From: Candidatus Gastranaerophilales bacterium
GTDB lineage: Bacteria > Cyanobacteriota > Vampirovibrionia > Gastranaerophilales > Gastranaerophilaceae
Assembly (NCBI GenBank): GCA_947588745.1
Contig: CANPYW010000003.1
Location: 53,558-117,557 of the forward strand
Direction of reading: 5' to 3'
Length of the DNA: 64,000 bases
Shown: positions 55,008-62,089 of the stretch, in pieces
How positions within the stretch are numbered: the stretch's first letter is position 1
Layout of the letters: each line of letters opens with the position of its first letter
Made by a program: the position numbers and the translations under genes
The notes under the pieces: model-generated
The model's input: the letters and a program-made list of their open reading frames with translations, nothing else
Databases searched by the model: none
What the model was told of the DNA's origin: nothing

Positions 55008-56669
55008 ATGTTTGACGAAAAAGCATTAAATACGGAATTTGATTTTGATATGAACTCAATGGCAAACGATTGTATGGAATTTGCCAGAAAATATCACGAA
55101 CAATATCTTATAAAAGGCAGAAAAACCGACCTTGAAAATGCCGTTGATAACTATATTGATGCAATTAAATTTAATCCTCGTATACCCGAAGCATACTACA
55201 GACTTGCCAGTTTATTGTGGGATAAAGGGGAAATAAATCTTTCTTCAGCAATCGAACAATGCAAAGAAGCTATTAATATTGAGCCGAATAATCCTAACGC
55301 ACGTATTTATGCCGCTTATTTTCTTGAAATGGCAAAAAAATATGATGAAGCGGAAGCGGAATTTAAAAAGGCAATCAATTTAGCACCTATTAAATCGGCT
55401 CGTTCAAGATTATCATTAGCATCTATGTACATAGATAAAATGAAAGACTCAAATATCAATTTTCAGGATTTCACAAAAACTTTATATTATTTATTCTCCG
55501 GAAGTTTAAGTATTGCACTTGATTACCCTTCTATGAGAATGATTTATAAAAATTTATCAAAAAATGTTGCATTAACATTATACTCTTTATTAGGTAATGT
55601 TTTAGAAAAAACAAAAAATTATTCTATGGCAGTCAAGGCTTATGATGCTGCCGCAAATAAAACCGGCAACAATGAAATCTATTATCAAAAAATAGGCGAT
55701 ATAAATGTTAAAGAAGATGATATTACAGTTGCAAGAACCGCTTATTTAAAAGCCTTAGAAGCAAATCCTTACAATAAAGACTTATTATTTAAAGTTGCCA
55801 CCATATCTCAAATATATTTTGAAGATGATATAGATACCGCTATTGACTGTTATACAAAATTGCTTGAGCTTGAAGAAAATAATGCACAAATATATTATGA
55901 ATTGGGACATTTATATCTAAAAAAAGAAGATTTTATAAATTCTATCAATGCATTCAATTTAGCATTAGAAAAAGATAATACAAATCCTTTTTATCATAAT
56001 GCTATTGCTTATGCATTAATCAGAGCAGAACAATATGATGATGCTGCAGAACATTACAAATACGCAATAAATAAAAATCCTGACCCATCCTGGACGGCTA
56101 TTGTTTGTCAGGCTTTGGCTTCATTATATTTTAATGTTTTTGATGATATTGATACTGCACTTGAATTATTAAAACAATCTATTGTGTTTGACGATACAAA
56201 TGATGAAGCTTATATTGAAATCGGAAATATATATATTTCCGTAGAAGACATTGATAGTGCAATAAAAGCTTATTGTGAAGCAATTAAAAGAAATCCCAAT
56301 AATCCTGTTTCTTATAACAAATGTGCAATGGCACTTTGGCAGAAAAATTATATTGAAGAAGCAGTTATCGCTTATAAAAAGGCGATCGCAATTTCTCCCG
56401 ATTACGAAACTGCTTATAATAATCTTGGAGTAATTTATCTTGACGGACTAAGAGATTATCATGAGGCTAAAAAACTTTTTGAAACAGCAATTTCGCTAAA
56501 AGAGGATTATGCCTTAGCTTATTTCAATTTAGGTCGTGTTTTGGAAGCAGACAATGACAAAATTAATGCCGCAAAATGTTATCAAAAAGCTTTGGAACTT
56601 AATGGCGATAATTTGGAATTAAACTCAGAAGAAATTTCAGAAAAATTATTTAAACTATTTGAAGTTTAA
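55008..56669 (+). CDS. TPR-repeat protein, 553 aa
   Basis: The protein begins with an acidic, non-secreted N-terminus and is then built of about a dozen TPR units (for example AYYRLASLLWDKGEINLSSA, IYYELGHLYLKKEDFINSINA, AYNNLGVIYLDGLRDYHEAKK). It is probably a cytoplasmic protein-interaction scaffold. It differs from the exported TPR protein at 46214 by lacking a signal peptide. It converges with the sigma-factor gene. Confidence 0.88.
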   Translation: MFDEKALNTEFDFDMNSMANDCMEFARKYHEQYLIKGRKTDLENAVDNYIDAIKFNPRIPEAYYRLASLLWDKGEINLSSAIEQCKEAINIEPNNPNARIYAAYFLEMAKKYDEAEAEFKKAINLAPIKSARSRLSLASMYIDKMKDSNINFQDFTKTLYYLFSGSLSIALDYPSMRMIYKNLSKNVALTLYSLLGNVLEKTKNYSMAVKAYDAAANKTGNNEIYYQKIGDINVKEDDITVARTAYLKALEANPYNKDLLFKVATISQIYFEDDIDTAIDCYTKLLELEENNAQIYYELGHLYLKKEDFINSINAFNLALEKDNTNPFYHNAIAYALIRAEQYDDAAEHYKYAINKNPDPSWTAIVCQALASLYFNVFDDIDTALELLKQSIVFDDTNDEAYIEIGNIYISVEDIDSAIKAYCEAIKRNPNNPVSYNKCAMALWQKNYIEEAVIAYKKAIAISPDYETAYNNLGVIYLDGLRDYHEAKKLFETAISLKEDYALAYFNLGRVLEADNDKINAAKCYQKALELNGDNLELNSEEISEKLFKLFEV

Positions 56670-56751
56670 TAACACTATAATTTTTACCAAATAAAAAAGA
56701 ACCGGAGCCGCTTAAAATTTAACGCTTATTATTGAATAACATTTGTAAAAA

Positions 56752-57405
56752 CTAATAATCGTAATGCTCTTTTTTATTTAAGTATTCTCTTACCGTATTT
56801 AATGCAGCCTGAATAATTCTTGTTATTCTGGATGAAGATAAACCGACTCTTTCCGCAATTTCTTTAACCTGCATATTTCTGTAGAACCTGTATTCTATAA
56901 TTGTTCTTTCTTTCTGCGGAAGCTTTGAAATAGCTATTTTAATATCCCTGCTTAATTCGGATAATTCTGCTTTTTCATCCGGAAGGGCGGATGTATCTTT
57001 TATAAAATCAAACGGAGAATCGTTATCCGAAGCAGCAGCTGCCAAGCTGTCTATTGATAATATTGTTTCATAAACAGCTTCTCTGACTTTATTCGGAGTT
57101 ATTGCAGATTCTTCATCTCCTGCTTCATCGCCATCTTGATTATCGTTATTAGAATGTTTCAAAGAATACCATTTATACCTGTTTCTTAACTCATTTCTGA
57201 TTGCCCATCTTACGGCAGTTGATATATAAGCATTATTATATTTAGCAAGTTGTTCATCCGTTTTGCCTTTTATCATTACTTGAATGGCAATAATACCTAT
57301 GCTGACCAATTCATCATAATCAACCATGTGGTTTGGAATACGTTTATGCTCAACTCTTGCAACTTTTTCTATTATACCTATATAATCATTTATTTTTGCG
57401 TGCAT
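56752..57405 (-). CDS. sigma-70-family RNA polymerase sigma factor, FliA (sigma-28)-like
   Basis: Region 2 (about residues 25-90) has VDYDELVSIGIIAI and AYISTAVRWAIRNELR; region 4 (about 155-208) has LPQKERTIIEYRFYRNMQVKEIAERVGLSSSRITRI (split), a helix-turn-helix for the -35 box. The acidic linker replaces region 3. Overall it is closest to FliA/sporulation-type group 3 factors. It lies 21 bp after flhB on the same strand, the place where many flagellar operons carry fliA, which supports a type III export or motility regulon. No FlgM-like anti-sigma is recognisable. Confidence 0.82.
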   Translation of the reverse strand: MHAKINDYIGIIEKVARVEHKRIPNHMVDYDELVSIGIIAIQVMIKGKTDEQLAKYNNAYISTAVRWAIRNELRNRYKWYSLKHSNNDNQDGDEAGDEESAITPNKVREAVYETILSIDSLAAAASDNDSPFDFIKDTSALPDEKAELSELSRDIKIAISKLPQKERTIIEYRFYRNMQVKEIAERVGLSSSRITRIIQAALNTVREYLNKKEHYDY

Positions 57406-57426
57406 ACTTATCAGTTAACTATCTAC

Positions 57427-58503
57427 CTATTTTATATTACTACCTTTTTGAGTATTTCGCAAATTATAAACAAAAATCAATATTTCAGCCACTGCTTTAT
57501 ATAATTCGGGAGGAATTGAGGCATTAATATCTACCATTCGAAATATTGCCCTTGCAACAGGCGGGTTTTCTATTACTGGAATGGAATGTTCTCTTGCTAT
57601 ACTTATAATTTTTTTCGCAAACAACTCGCTGCCCTTTGCAATTAACTTTGGCGAGTCCATTTCTTCGGGCTTATATTTTAATGCACATGCTATATGTGTG
57701 GGGTTGGTTACTATAAAATCAGCTTCCGGTACGGCATCCATCATTTTCTTTTGCAATAACTGCTGTCTTTTTTGCCTTAATGCAGCTTTAACGTGCGGGT
57801 CGCCTTCAGAGTTTTTATACTCATCTTTCACCTCTTTAAACGACATCTTTTGGTCTTGCAAAAATTTCCAGCGAACCATGCCGTAGTCGGCAGCCGCTAT
57901 AATTAAGAAAGCAATCCCCGCTTTTATTATGAATTCCGTTATCAAGGAACCGAACTCGTTCATTATCGCAAAACTGTTATCTATACTTATTAACGCCATT
58001 ATGCTTTCCAAATGGGATTTATAAACAATGTAGGCAATCAACCCAAGTAAAAAAACTTTTAAAATATTCTTTACAAGCTCGAATGCAGTCTTGGGCGTCA
58101 TTAAATTTTTAAAATACTTTGTTGGATTTAATTTATCAAGATTGGGTTCTAAAGGTTTTGTCGTAACAAGCGGGCCAACCTGTATAAAATCGCCCAATAT
58201 CGCTATAAATGCCGCTACAATAAGAATAGGGCCTATAATTAAAAGTGCGGGCAAAAATATCGATACGGCAAGATGAGTATACCCTATATCTTCCAGGTGT
58301 TTATCGGGTATTTTATCGTATAAATATACAAACAGCATGGAAATCTGATTCCATATAAACGGCGACAGTTTTACGATAAAAATAAACATTATCAACAGTG
58401 CTAAAGCGGTCGAAAAGTCTTTCGATTTTACAACCTGACCTTCTTTTCTGGCTTTTTGAAGCTTCTGCTGGCTGGCTTCAAATTGTTTATCCTCATCACC
58501 CAT
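57427..58503 (-). CDS. flhB: flagellar-type export protein FlhB/SctU
   Basis: This is a component of the type III export gate. Four membrane helices (about 31-56, 80-106, 143-163, 185-206) precede a cytoplasmic domain with the self-cleaving NPTH at residues 267-270 (FIVTNPTHIACALKY), which allows substrate-specificity switching. The N-terminus KLQKARKEGQVVKSKDF and the helix-2-3 loop KPLEPNLDKLNPTKYF are also typical. The length of 358 matches the family. It is the third gene of a maf-apt-flhB-sigma run. Flagellar versus non-flagellar use cannot be decided here. Confidence 0.94.
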   Translation of the reverse strand: MGDEDKQFEASQQKLQKARKEGQVVKSKDFSTALALLIMFIFIVKLSPFIWNQISMLFVYLYDKIPDKHLEDIGYTHLAVSIFLPALLIIGPILIVAAFIAILGDFIQVGPLVTTKPLEPNLDKLNPTKYFKNLMTPKTAFELVKNILKVFLLGLIAYIVYKSHLESIMALISIDNSFAIMNEFGSLITEFIIKAGIAFLIIAAADYGMVRWKFLQDQKMSFKEVKDEYKNSEGDPHVKAALRQKRQQLLQKKMMDAVPEADFIVTNPTHIACALKYKPEEMDSPKLIAKGSELFAKKIISIAREHSIPVIENPPVARAIFRMVDINASIPPELYKAVAEILIFVYNLRNTQKGSNIK

Positions 58504-58518
58504 TTATATTGTCCGATT

Positions 58519-59046
58519 TTAGTACGAAATCATTGATATTACATCAATATCGGCAGGAAGATTTTTTCTTCCGTTCAATTCGTTAAGTTCTATAATGAAA
58601 GCCGCAGCTTTAACGTTTGCACCGGCTCTTTTTAAGAGTTTACAAGCCGCCGCAACGGTTCCGCCCGTAGCCAATAAGTCATCTATAACTATTACGCTTT
58701 TTCCCTGTTCAATCGCATCCTTATGTATTTCCAAAGTATTTCTTCCGTATTCCAATGTATATTCTTCACTTATTGTTTCGGCGGGAAGTTTACCCGGTTT
58801 TCTTATTAAAATACAACCCGCATTAATGTTATATGCCAGTGCGGAACCGAATATAAAACCCCTTGATTCAACAACTGCAACATAATCAATCCCTTTATCA
58901 ATAAACTTTTCCGTTAAAAAGTTTATCATGGCTCTTAATGCTTCTTTATCTTTTATTGCGGTTGTTATATCTCTGAATATAATTCCTTTTTGGGGGAAAT
59001 CTTTTATGCTTCTTACTTTTCCTTTTACAAGCTCTAAACTGTTCAT
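58519..59046 (-). CDS. apt: adenine phosphoribosyltransferase
   Basis: Apt salvages adenine with PRPP to AMP. The PRPP loop VIVIDDLLATGGTVAAA (near residue 118), the FPQKGIIFRDIT start and ESRGFIFG are diagnostic. The length of 175 residues is normal. It is 15 bp upstream of flhB and 27 bp downstream of maf, all on the same strand. Confidence 0.97.
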   Translation of the reverse strand: MNSLELVKGKVRSIKDFPQKGIIFRDITTAIKDKEALRAMINFLTEKFIDKGIDYVAVVESRGFIFGSALAYNINAGCILIRKPGKLPAETISEEYTLEYGRNTLEIHKDAIEQGKSVIVIDDLLATGGTVAAACKLLKRAGANVKAAAFIIELNELNGRKNLPADIDVISMISY

Positions 59047-59073
59047 CGGATTGTATTCTCCTTCTATTATATT

Positions 59074-59658
59074 TTACACTATTTTTCTAACTGTAGAATT
59101 CTGTATCAACATACCTTGTAATAATTTTACAGGCAAACCGACAATATTATCATAATCACCCTTAATATCACCGATAAATTCTTCTTCCAACTCCTGTATT
59201 CCGTAAGAACCCGCCTTATCATAAGGTTTAAATTTATATATATAATCCTTTATTTTATCGTCGCTTACCCGATTAAAAGTAACTTCGCTTGTTTCGCTCT
59301 TTACTATTTGATTATTTGCTGCGGTATCAATTATACATACTGCAGTAACAACTTTATGAGTATTACCGTTAAGCAATTTTAACATGTGAAAAGCATCATC
59401 AAAACTTCTGGGTTTGCCTAAAATTATATTGTTAAAGATAACAACAGTATCTGCACTAATTATAATTGCAGGACTATCAACGGATTTCGCTACAGAAAGA
59501 CCTTTAGTTAGTGCATTTTTTTCAACAAGCTCATAACTGAATGATTTATTTAAAATATTTATTTCATCATCCGGCTGTTTAATCTCAAAATTTAATCCGA
59601 GTTTTTTTAATAATTCTTCCCGTCGTGGCGACCCTGAAGCAAGTATATAATATGTCAT
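59074..59658 (-). CDS. maf: Maf-family nucleoside triphosphate pyrophosphatase
   Basis: Maf proteins hydrolyse non-canonical or canonical pyrimidine NTPs. The N-terminal YILASGSPRREELLKKLG (S-x-x-R motif), SADTVVIF and the KPYDKAGSYGIQ segment are conserved. The length of 194 residues is typical. It leads the run maf-apt-flhB-sigma. Confidence 0.95.
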   Translation of the reverse strand: MTYYILASGSPRREELLKKLGLNFEIKQPDDEINILNKSFSYELVEKNALTKGLSVAKSVDSPAIIISADTVVIFNNIILGKPRSFDDAFHMLKLLNGNTHKVVTAVCIIDTAANNQIVKSETSEVTFNRVSDDKIKDYIYKFKPYDKAGSYGIQELEEEFIGDIKGDYDNIVGLPVKLLQGMLIQNSTVRKIV

Positions 59659-59758
59659 AACTATCCTAAAAAAAATTAACTTCCATATTACTTATTGTAA
59701 TTAAAAGTTAATTTTTTTTTTACAAATATCTTAGTTTTATCAAATATTTTTACAAATA

Positions 59759-60013
59759 TTATTGTTTTTTCGGTTTTGGCGGATAAAAATTGAGTTTTAA
59801 ATATACCGCTGACTTAGATGTAACATTTGTACAAATACCTTTCAGCTTTAAATTCATATCCAACATACTTCGCTGCATGGCCGCATAATCATTCATTGCC
59901 GCCAGCATTTTTTGTGAATCGACCAGCTTTGTTGTATCCGGATTATCCATTTTTAATTTAGCATATTTTTTAACTAACTCTCTGTCAAGTTTATCTCTTG
60001 CTCCAACTGCCAT
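59759..60013 (-). CDS. small helical protein, 84 aa
   Basis: I choose ATG 60013, with AGGGG upstream; a TTG at 60049 would add 12 residues. The product has a charged helical N-terminus (RDKLDRELVKKYAKLKM) and a methionine-rich helix (KMLAAMNDYAAMQRSMLDMNL), then a basic proline-rich tail (YPPKPKKQ). No family is recognised. About 84 residues and helical-hairpin-like, it has the size of type III needle subunits but lacks their end signature. It precedes the maf operon by 100 bp. Confidence 0.65.
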   Translation of the reverse strand: MAVGARDKLDRELVKKYAKLKMDNPDTTKLVDSQKMLAAMNDYAAMQRSMLDMNLKLKGICTNVTSKSAVYLKLNFYPPKPKKQ

Positions 60014-60178
60014 AAAATTTATCCCCTGTCTAAATTTCTCCCTGTACAATTATAAAAATATTTTTCTTTTAAAAATTGCCTTTTGTTTTTTTATTGTAAC
60101 AAAATATTAAAATAACTTAATTTTAACTAAAGTTTTTTGGAAATATACCGAATTACTTTTTGAATACGAGGTAATTAC

Positions 60179-60655
60179 ATGAGTTCGGTAGAAGCAGTTT
60201 CATCTATTATTATCGGCGGCTATTCCAATATAAATAATAAAACATTATCTAAAGATACCTTAGATAAACTTGAAAAGTACGGAATTGATGCTTCATCGGT
60301 TTCTTCGGAATATGAAGCAAAAAAATTAATAGAAAAAGCAGAAAAAGAAAAATCTGCAGCAGAACAGGAAAAAAATAATTCTAATCAGGATGATTTATAT
60401 TCCCGGCTGAAAAATTTAGCTCAAAAAATAGGCATTACAATAAATCAAAGTGAGAATTTTGAAACAATCTTTTCAAAATTATCTAAAAAAATTGATGATT
60501 TAAAAGGAAACGGATACGGTTCCAATTACAATGCGGTTAAGTCAGAATACGAAACGCTGAAACTTTTATATAACACAGAAATAAAAGGCGGTTCATCGCT
60601 GTTAAGTGCTTTGGATATTTTAGGCAAAACAAACAAAATCGGAATAGGTTTATAA
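60179..60655 (+). CDS. hypothetical coiled-coil protein, 158 aa
   Basis: The N-terminus (MSSVEAVSSIIIGGYSN) is Ser/Ile/Gly-rich and is followed by a YGIDASSVSSEYEAKKLIEKA helix, a Lys/Glu/Asn coil and further helices to the end. There is no Sec signal or membrane helix. AGG precedes ATG. Its stop codon lies in a hairpin shared with the convergent zinc-ribbon gene. The function is unknown. Confidence 0.7.
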   Translation: MSSVEAVSSIIIGGYSNINNKTLSKDTLDKLEKYGIDASSVSSEYEAKKLIEKAEKEKSAAEQEKNNSNQDDLYSRLKNLAQKIGITINQSENFETIFSKLSKKIDDLKGNGYGSNYNAVKSEYETLKLLYNTEIKGGSSLLSALDILGKTNKIGIGL

Positions 60656-60668
60656 CCTATTCCGATTT
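60636..60668. terminator. terminator spanning the stop codon of the 60179 gene
   Basis: A 15-bp perfect stem (60636-60650 with 60654-60668) with a 3-nt loop. The U-tract is better on the minus strand (for the 60683-61192 gene). Confidence 0.7.
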
Positions 60669-60682
60669 AACTTATCCGTTTC

Positions 60683-61192
60683 TTATTTATTTCGCATTTT
60701 CAAAAACTTTGTAAGAAAAGAACTTGAAGTCTTTAAATTCTCGTGTTTTTCTTTTTGTTCACGCAGTTCAATCCCTACTTGTTCATACAAATCTCTTACA
60801 ACATCATTCGCTCTTGCTTCTTCTGTTGGGTACTGCTCTCTTATTTTTTGAAGTTCACCATAATCTAAAAATTTCCCGCCGCAGGAGTAACATTCATCTA
60901 TTTGAACCTCCTTCTTTACGCTGGAATAGTTTTTAACCATTTTCATACCGCATACGGGGCATATCCTTGTCATAGATTGGTCAACATTTATAAATGTTCT
61001 ATTTTCAAATAATTTTTCTAACGGTTCAATACTTTCGTGTTGTTCGTCAAACCTCTGCAATTCTCTGTTATCAAAATATATTCCGCCGCATTCGGGGCAC
61101 ACGTCCAAATTTACACCTTGTTCTTCCATGTAAACTTTTTCCATATCAGCACCGCATGCCGGACATTTAATTATTTCTTTATTATCAGCCAT
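60683..61192 (-). CDS. protein with two TFIIB-type zinc ribbons, 169 aa
   Basis: Two copies of the zf-TFIIB pattern are present: CPACGADMEK...CPECGGIYFDNREL (residues about 10-46) and CPVCGMKMVK...CYSCGGKFLDYGEL (about 78-112). A charged helical tail follows. Such proteins are common but have no clear role; the GG(x)(F/Y)D(x)xEL ending is typical. It is transcribed alone. Confidence 0.88.
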   Translation of the reverse strand: MADNKEIIKCPACGADMEKVYMEEQGVNLDVCPECGGIYFDNRELQRFDEQHESIEPLEKLFENRTFINVDQSMTRICPVCGMKMVKNYSSVKKEVQIDECYSCGGKFLDYGELQKIREQYPTEEARANDVVRDLYEQVGIELREQKEKHENLKTSSSFLTKFLKMRNK

Positions 61193-61264
61193 AATACAAT
61201 CCTTCTTCTCACTTTTTCTGATTTTAGCATATTTTTTTGCATTTTAAAATATGAATAAAGTGAT

Positions 61265-61645
61265 TTAACAACATAAAAACTTAAAAAGTTTATGCAATTT
61301 CCCTTTCAGGTTTTTGTTGTCTGCAATAAGTGCCTCATTATGATACGGAATATACTCATTTATAATATTTTGCGGAAGCTCATCCCCGTTACCGAGCGTT
61401 TGAGCGATATACCTGATATAATCATCCTGTTCCAGTTTATATTGCAGGTCTTTTTTTCTTATATCTTCATCCGCTTCCAAATGACATAAAGCATGCCAAC
61501 TTGCGGTAAGAGTTTTATCAGGGCAATCTTGGGGAAATTCCAATAAAGCCTGCCGGACAAGCATTTTACCCGAAAGTACGTTATAAAATAATTTTGATAC
61601 TTTTTTTCTGAGTTTGGAATAATCTACACTTTCACGTTTTTGCAT
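61265..61645 (-). CDS. hypothetical protein, 126 aa
   Basis: I recognise no family. It is a small soluble helical protein with SWHALCHLEADEDIRKKDLQYKL and IAQTLGNGDELPQNII, and ends with a CC pair. Its ATG overlaps the end of the BlaI-type repressor gene by 22 bases, so it is coupled to it and may be a partner or a target of the same control. Confidence 0.7.
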   Translation of the reverse strand: MQKRESVDYSKLRKKVSKLFYNVLSGKMLVRQALLEFPQDCPDKTLTASWHALCHLEADEDIRKKDLQYKLEQDDYIRYIAQTLGNGDELPQNIINEYIPYHNEALIADNKNLKGKLHKLFKFLCC

Positions 61646-61974
61646 TGTTTTTCTAATGCTCTCATTAATGAACGCATATCATTATTAAAGAATTGCCCTG
61701 CAAGGTTATTTATTGCACTTGCAGCCATATTTTCCCTTGTTTCAACAGATTTATAACAGAATTTTTTTCCGCTTTTTTGTCTTTTTAATAAATTCTTATC
61801 AACAAGCCTGTCCATAACCGTTTTTACGGTTGTATACGCTCTTATGTTTCCGTTATTATTAATATGAGATAATACTTCACTAACAGAAATATCTTTAATA
61901 TTAACCCCGTTTTCTTCCATAGTCCAAATTGCATTTAATATTTCATTCTCAAGTGTTCCGTGTGTAAAAGCCAT
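61624..61974 (-). CDS. BlaI/MecI-family transcriptional repressor
   Basis: A winged-helix DNA-binding domain occupies residues about 5-75 (LENEILNAIWTMEENG, SEVLSHI, AYTTVKTVMDRLVDKNLLKRQKSGK, with YTTVKT as recognition helix). A short C-terminal dimerisation segment follows. The usual BlaR/MecR sensor-peptidase partner is not adjacent; instead an unknown 126-residue gene overlaps its 3' end. It may respond to another signal. Confidence 0.87.
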   Translation of the reverse strand: MAFTHGTLENEILNAIWTMEENGVNIKDISVSEVLSHINNNGNIRAYTTVKTVMDRLVDKNLLKRQKSGKKFCYKSVETRENMAASAINNLAGQFFNNDMRSLMRALEKQCKNVKV

Positions 61975-62089
61975 AAATCCATCCTTTAATTTTATATTTT
62001 AATAAAATTTTAAACAACTAATTACTACTATTATAGCACTTTTTTATTGTAAATGTCATTACTGTTAAATATTATTAAAATAAATTAAA

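Noticed and set aside
59759..60013. Type III needle subunit (SctF-like)
   Set aside because: The size and helical content fit, but the conserved C-terminal half of needle proteins is not seen, and a proline-rich basic tail is present. Left as unknown.
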